Assembly (NCBI GenBank): GCA_025463615.1 | Contig: JAODAU010000092.1 | Coordinates: 1-9,314 of the forward strand | DNA length: 9,314 bases | Direction of reading: 5' to 3' | Origin: Microbacteriaceae bacterium | GTDB lineage: Bacteria; Actinomycetota; Actinomycetes; Actinomycetales; Microbacteriaceae | Part shown: positions 5,624-9,314 of the stretch, one piece after another | How the letters are laid out: every line of letters begins with the position of its first letter | How positions within the stretch are numbered: position 1 is the first letter of the stretch | Program-made: the position numbers and the translations under genes | The notes under the pieces: generated by a model | What the model was told of the DNA's origin: nothing | The model's input: only the letters and a program-made list of their open reading frames with translations | Database searches by the model: none

Positions 5624-6591
5624 TCGGTGACCCCGTACGGCAGGCCGGTCGGCGGCGGGGGCGTGGCATTGAAGACGTAGGGCTGCCCGGTGGGCGGCGG
5701 GGGCGGCGTCACGGTGCGCACCCGCGCGAGGCCCAGCCGCTTGTGCAGCGCGACCACGATGACGGCGTAGATCGCCATGGTGACGAGGGTGACCGTGGGC
5801 CCGGTCCAGTCGCTGGTCTTCGAGTTCACGTCCACCAGCCCGAACGCACCGACGATGAAGATGACCGTGTTGTTGACCGTGTGCGCCGCGATCGACGCCT
5901 CGAGGCCGCCGGTGCGCCAGGTGAGGTAGGTGGCCGAGAGCGCGAAGACCGAGACGTCGATCATGCCCCAGACGTCGTACGCGTGGCTGAAGGTGAAGAA
6001 CGGGATGGGGATGAGGATCGCGAACAGCGGATGCTTCAGCCATCCCCCGATCGTCTGCATGAGGTAGCCGCGGAACACGAACTCCTCGGCGGCGGCCTGC
6101 ACCGGCACCAGCAGGAGGGAGACGATCACCACGGGCCAGGTGTTCGGCGTCACGACCGCCCTGGGGGCGTCGCCGCCGAACAGCGGCTGCACGAAGAACG
6201 AGAAGACGGTGGAGAGGCCGAACGCGACGACGACGGGGATGGCGAGCCACAGCATCCACCGCCAGCGCAGCCGGCCGACGACCGACGCGATCAGGCCGGT
6301 CGGGCGCGGACCCATGATGCACCGCGCGAGCCAGACCGAGGGCAGCAGCACGGCCACCGACGCGAGCGTGAGGCCGAGGATGAGCGGCTGGCTGTTGTCG
6401 ATGCGGTAGGCGACCAGGTCGTTCAGCAGGTGCTGTTGGCCGGGGATGAGGAACACGAGCGCCACGAACACGATGGTGAGCACCACCGTGAGCCCCAGGA
6501 AGAACCCGAACCCGATCAGCCCCGTGACGAGCGGGCGCCACCAGCGGTAGTTCGGCGCGGTGCGGGCCAGGCGATGGAAGGGATAGTCCAC
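5620..6591 (-). CDS. CPBP-family intramembrane glutamic endopeptidase homologue (CAAX protease-like, Abi)
   Basis: This 323-residue multi-span membrane protein carries the signatures of the CPBP/Rce1-like family. They are EEFVFRGYL with Glu169, Glu170 and Arg174; FFTFSH ending in His203; and AAHTVNN with His237 and Asn241. All proposed catalytic residues are present. Hydrophobic segments are visible at about 23-50, 69-89, 112-136, 151-168, 188-202, 211-226, 238-254 and 265-282. Family members cleave within membranes or act in bacteriocin immunity; the substrate here is unknown. The last 30 residues are a Pro-rich cytoplasmic-looking tail made of two copies of a PPPPTGxPY unit, outside the family core. 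The start GTG at 6591 has no good Shine-Dalgarno but is the only upstream choice in frame. It lies 35 bp after the glycosidase gene, so readthrough from that operon is likely. Confidence 0.92.
   Translation of the reverse strand: MDYPFHRLARTAPNYRWWRPLVTGLIGFGFFLGLTVVLTIVFVALVFLIPGQQHLLNDLVAYRIDNSQPLILGLTLASVAVLLPSVWLARCIMGPRPTGLIASVVGRLRWRWMLWLAIPVVVAFGLSTVFSFFVQPLFGGDAPRAVVTPNTWPVVIVSLLLVPVQAAAEEFVFRGYLMQTIGGWLKHPLFAILIPIPFFTFSHAYDVWGMIDVSVFALSATYLTWRTGGLEASIAAHTVNNTVIFIVGAFGLVDVNSKTSDWTGPTVTLVTMAIYAVIVVALHKRLGLARVRTVTPPPPPTGQPYVFNATPPPPTGLPYGVTE
5645..5705 (-). repeat. In-frame duplication encoding the proline-rich tail of the CPBP protein
   Basis: A 19-base G/C-rich sequence at 5645-5663 recurs at 5687-5705 with one mismatch, a period of 42 bp (14 codons). 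It encodes the two PPPPTG(Q/L)PY units of the CPBP C-terminus (around residues 297-319). The exact in-frame period suggests a tandem duplication that kept its reading frame. Confidence 0.6.
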
Positions 6592-6626
6592 AGGCCGATG
6601 ATAGGCGACCCGGCCCGCGGGAACCG

Positions 6627-8684
6627 TCAGTCCACACCCTCCGAGAGCAGCGCCGCCGACATGGCCGGCACCTCGAACTCCGCGCCCGCGCGCACGGTGT
6701 CGCCGGATGCCGCCAGCAGCACGGTGCCGGCCGGCGCGACCAGCCGGGCCGCGGCATCCGTCCAGTTGAGGGCGAACACGAGCGAGGAGCCATCGGATGC
6801 CGTGGACCTGCGCGTCAGGAGCCCGGGCCGCTGATGCGCCCAGCGGGTCCCGGGCTCCGGCCGGTCGCCCAGCAGGGCGACGATCACCGCGCGGCTGGCC
6901 GCGTCGCGGCTCCGCGCGTAGTCCACGGAGGGGTAGCTCGCGACGAGCACGGCGGTGCCGTCACCGTGGCGATTCGACGTGATGCCGGGCGAGCCGTCGC
7001 CGAACGTGCCGAGCACGGTCGCGCCGGCGGCATCCAGCAGCTCCTTCTGCCAGCCGGAGGCGAGCCGCCCCCACTCGGTCTCGATGGCGTCGCCGCCCGA
7101 GGTCGTGGTTTCGAGCTCGCGGGCGCCGAACAGCCCCTCGAAGGCGGCGGGCGGCACGGTCGGCCGGCGGTGGCCGGTCGGCGCGTACTCCCCCGGGCTG
7201 GCCTCGGCGACCAGTCGTCCGCCGGCGGAGACCCACGCGGCGAGCGCCGTCATCACCGAATCGGACGCCACTGTCGGCATCGGCCAGTACAACGTGGAAA
7301 GGTGGGCGGGCACGCCCGTCGCCGCGACGTCGTCCTCGTGCAGGATCGTCACCTCGACGTCGGCGTCGGTGAGCAGGCGGTACGCCCCCATCACCGCGTC
7401 ACGGTACAACCCCATCGTGCGGTCGGTGGCGAAGGCGTGCAGGGCCGAGAGCCGCGAGACCACGAGGCCCACACGCGGTGCGGATGCCTCCCTCCCCTGC
7501 AGCAGCGCCTGCTCGGCCACCCCGGCGAACGCGGTCACCGCGGCCACCCGCTCGGTGACGCTCCCGTCGGGCGCGGTCAGCCCGTAGCCCGGGCTCTCCG
7601 GCCCGAGCAGCTCAGGCCGCCACTGCCAGAACATCACGCCGGTGGCGCCCGCGGCGAGCGCGTTCCACATCCACAGCGTCACGACCTCGGGGCGCGGCTG
7701 GCCGGTGCTCGCCTCGCCGTCGCGCCTGCCTCGGCCGCCCTGCAGCTCGGCCTGCCAGAACGGCTTGCCGCGGGAGGCGTCGCGGGCGGTGTCGAGGTTG
7801 AAGAGGTGCTCCACGTGGTCGTCATCCATGAGCCAGGTGGGGAAGCTCGACGTGCCGAACGCGTCGACGCTGTTCGTGAGCGTGAACTCGTCGAGCGTGT
7901 GCGTGGCGAGCTGCCCGGTGAATCCGCTGAGCGCGACGTGCGTCATCACCGTGGTGCCGGATGCCGCCGCCCGCACCACCTCGACGCGACGGTCGAGCCA
8001 GCGGGCCAGGTTGTCGAACCAGAACGCGCGCCAGTCGAGCAGGTCGGGCACCGCCTCGAACACCCGCGGCGGCTTCACCTGCGACCAGTCCGAGTAGCGC
8101 CGCGACCAGGCCTCGTTGAGGGCGTCGATGGTGCCGTACTTCGTGCGCAGCCAGTCGATGAACCGCGCCACCGACGCGTCGCAGTAGCAATATATGCGCT
8201 CCGGGTAATACGACGCGGGCTCGAGGTGCGGCTCGTTCCAGACATCCCACACGTCGAGCGTGCCAACCCCGTCGTAACGCCCGACCAGCGCGGTGAGGAA
8301 CGCGGATGCCGCGCCCCACACCTCGTCGTTGTCGAAGCACAGCCCCGGCCAGCCGCCACCGGGCGTGTTCATGGCGGCGGTGAGCTGGATGGCGCGGCCC
8401 TCCGCGTCGACGTAGCGCGCGTGCGGGGCATCCGCCTCGAGCCAGTAGGGCGCGTTCTCGATGATCGTGTTGACCACGATGCGCAGGCCGAGCTCGTCGG
8501 CGTAGGCGGTCAGTTCGTCCAGGTCGGCGAAGTCGTACTCGCCCGGCCGTGACTCGATCCAGCTCCAGCAGGCCCAGAGCTTGACGGTGTTGAGGCCGGC
8601 CTCGCGCATGCGCTCGAGGTCGCGGCGCCAGTCCTCGCGGGGCGGGTTCGGCGGGCGGTAGTACTGGGCTCCGAGCGTGGTCAT
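6627..8684 (-). CDS. Beta-galactosidase, glycoside hydrolase family 42 type
   Basis: The 685-residue protein has GH42 architecture. A TIM-barrel runs to about residue 390 (start LGAQYYRPPNPPREDW, then GLNTVKLWACWSWIESRPGEYDF). A trimerisation domain of glutamine-amidotransferase-like fold follows (about 400-600), and then a small C-terminal beta domain. The proposed acid/base is Glu151 in WDVWNEPH, and the proposed nucleophile Glu313 in FWQAELQGG. WLRTKYGTIDALNEAW (178-193) is typical of the family. There is no signal peptide, so it acts on imported beta-galactosides or related oligosaccharides in the cytoplasm. ATG 8684 overlaps the permease stop (ATGA) and has a strong GGAGGA Shine-Dalgarno, so an extension further upstream is excluded. 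The usual GH42 zinc cluster appears incomplete: Cys116, Cys166 and Cys168 are present, but residue 171 is Ser. The exact sugar specificity is not determinable. Confidence 0.88.
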   Translation of the reverse strand: MTTLGAQYYRPPNPPREDWRRDLERMREAGLNTVKLWACWSWIESRPGEYDFADLDELTAYADELGLRIVVNTIIENAPYWLEADAPHARYVDAEGRAIQLTAAMNTPGGGWPGLCFDNDEVWGAASAFLTALVGRYDGVGTLDVWDVWNEPHLEPASYYPERIYCYCDASVARFIDWLRTKYGTIDALNEAWSRRYSDWSQVKPPRVFEAVPDLLDWRAFWFDNLARWLDRRVEVVRAAASGTTVMTHVALSGFTGQLATHTLDEFTLTNSVDAFGTSSFPTWLMDDDHVEHLFNLDTARDASRGKPFWQAELQGGRGRRDGEASTGQPRPEVVTLWMWNALAAGATGVMFWQWRPELLGPESPGYGLTAPDGSVTERVAAVTAFAGVAEQALLQGREASAPRVGLVVSRLSALHAFATDRTMGLYRDAVMGAYRLLTDADVEVTILHEDDVAATGVPAHLSTLYWPMPTVASDSVMTALAAWVSAGGRLVAEASPGEYAPTGHRRPTVPPAAFEGLFGARELETTTSGGDAIETEWGRLASGWQKELLDAAGATVLGTFGDGSPGITSNRHGDGTAVLVASYPSVDYARSRDAASRAVIVALLGDRPEPGTRWAHQRPGLLTRRSTASDGSSLVFALNWTDAAARLVAPAGTVLLAASGDTVRAGAEFEVPAMSAALLSEGVD

Positions 8685-9314
8685 CCCTTGACTCCTCCGA
8701 AGGTCAGGCCGCGCACCAGGAACCGCTGGGCCCCGATGCCGAGGATGAAGATGGGGATGATGGCCACGATCGCCGCGGCCGAGCTGCCGCCCCAGTCGAT
8801 CGAGACGGAGCCGATGAACGACGACACCCCCACCGGCACCGTCTGCGTGTCCTGCCCGGAGAGCACGAGCGCGAACAGGAACTCGTTCCACGAGAAGATC
8901 ACGCAGAGCACGGCGGTGGCCGCCATGCCGGGGGTCGTGAGGGGCAGGGCTATGCGCCAGAACGCCCCGAACCGCCCGGCGCCGTCGACCATGGCCGCCT
9001 CCTCGAGTTCGGGCGGCAACTCCTCGAAGAAGGAGCGCATCATCCAGATCACGATCGGCAGGTTGAACGACGTGTGCGCCAGGATCAGGGCGAGGTAGCT
9101 CCCGGTGAGGTGCAGCTGCTGGAAGATCACGAACATCGGCACGACCAGGGCGACGGCCGGCACCATCCTGCTGAACAGGATGAGACGGGCCCACCACTCC
9201 CGGCCGCGCACCGGCAGCCGCGCCAGCGAGTATGCAAACGGCACGCCGAGTACGAGGGAGAGGCCGGTGCTCCCGACACCGACGATCAGGCTGTTGATGA
9301 GGAAGTGCGTGAAG
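8681..9314 (-). CDS. Carbohydrate ABC transporter permease, MalG type (5' end outside window)
   Basis: 210 codons are visible and the frame runs off the right edge, so the N-terminus is missing. The visible part begins FTHFLINSLIVGVGST, the classic segment before the second membrane span of MalG-like (CUT1) permeases. The EAA loop that contacts the ATPase is clear (EELEEAAMVDGAG, then WRIALPLTTPG, about visible residues 97-129). At least five hydrophobic spans follow the family pattern, and the protein ends with RGLTFGGVKG, a characteristic CUT1 C-terminus. It forms the membrane channel of a sugar importer with a second permease and a binding protein, presumably encoded beyond base 9314. The direct coupling to a GH42 gene suggests a galactoside or related oligosaccharide substrate. 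A GTG at 9244 is an internal valine, not the start. Confidence 0.95.
   Translation of the reverse strand, partial: FTHFLINSLIVGVGSTGLSLVLGVPFAYSLARLPVRGREWWARLILFSRMVPAVALVVPMFVIFQQLHLTGSYLALILAHTSFNLPIVIWMMRSFFEELPPELEEAAMVDGAGRFGAFWRIALPLTTPGMAATAVLCVIFSWNEFLFALVLSGQDTQTVPVGVSSFIGSVSIDWGGSSAAAIVAIIPIFILGIGAQRFLVRGLTFGGVKG
8693..8698 (-). promoter_or_regulatory. Strong Shine-Dalgarno of the GH42 gene inside the permease 3' end
   Basis: On the minus strand, GGAGGA lies eight bases before the ATG at 8684, inside the last codons of the permease gene. It decides the glycosidase start and supports coupled translation with the permease. Confidence 0.8.

Noticed and set aside
6614..6621. CCCGCGGG palindrome between the GH42 and CPBP genes as a terminator
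   Set aside because: It has no loop and no following T-run; an 8-bp G/C palindrome is not significant here.
8685..9197. N-terminal extension of the GH42 frame upstream of ATG 8684
   Set aside because: This stretch is the permease gene read in another frame. The ATG at 8684 has a strong Shine-Dalgarno and the correct family N-terminus.
9242..9244. GTG as the start of the permease
   Set aside because: The same frame continues upstream to the window edge with a typical MalG-like sequence (FLINSLIVGVGST), so the codon is internal.
1..9314. CRISPR array, tRNA/rRNA genes, insertion sequences, toxin-antitoxin pair or phage genes
   Set aside because: None of the corresponding repeat, cloverleaf, terminal inverted repeat or coding signatures could be seen on either strand.

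Overview
This 9.3-kb window comes from a high-GC actinobacterial chromosome, most likely a member of the Microbacteriaceae or a close relative. The reasons are the strongly G/C-ending codons, frequent GTG starts, start/stop overlaps of the GTGA and ATGA type, and the gene repertoire. No tRNA, rRNA, CRISPR array, transposase or phage gene is visible.

Left part (1-763, + strand): the last 55 codons of a membrane protein resembling the C-terminus of an O-antigen ligase/polymerase, a 141-bp spacer with a symmetrical repeat cluster and a candidate promoter, then a small TagD-like nucleotidyltransferase. The pair suggests the edge of a cell-surface glycopolymer locus. Next (774-3732, - strand), recQ is followed by pip (proline iminopeptidase). 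The 70-bp recQ-pip spacer holds two perfect short stem-loops, one next to the pip start.

Middle part (3733-5105): a 141-bp divergent regulatory spacer containing a 14-bp perfect palindrome, then a + strand two-gene operon. It encodes an unrecognised membrane protein with about seven membrane spans and, overlapping it by four bases, a short YtrA-type GntR repressor. The membrane gene uses codons rare in the neighbouring genes (ATA, CTA, TCA). This is the least explained unit of the window.

Right part (5102-9314, - strand): in transcription order, a truncated MalG-type sugar ABC permease, a GH42-type beta-galactosidase, a CPBP-family membrane protease homologue and a RimJ/RimL-like GNAT acetyltransferase. 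The first two and the last two are joined by 4-bp start/stop overlaps, and 35 bp separate the pairs. The permease and glycosidase fit uptake of an oligosaccharide followed by cytoplasmic hydrolysis. The protease and acetyltransferase have no obvious link to that job.

Most of the window is ordinary. The points worth a second look are the orphan membrane protein/GntR operon and its spacer, the recQ-pip stem-loops, the repeat cluster at 171-202, a recurrent GGATGCC heptamer confined to pip, recQ and the glycosidase, and a duplicated proline-rich tail on the CPBP protein.
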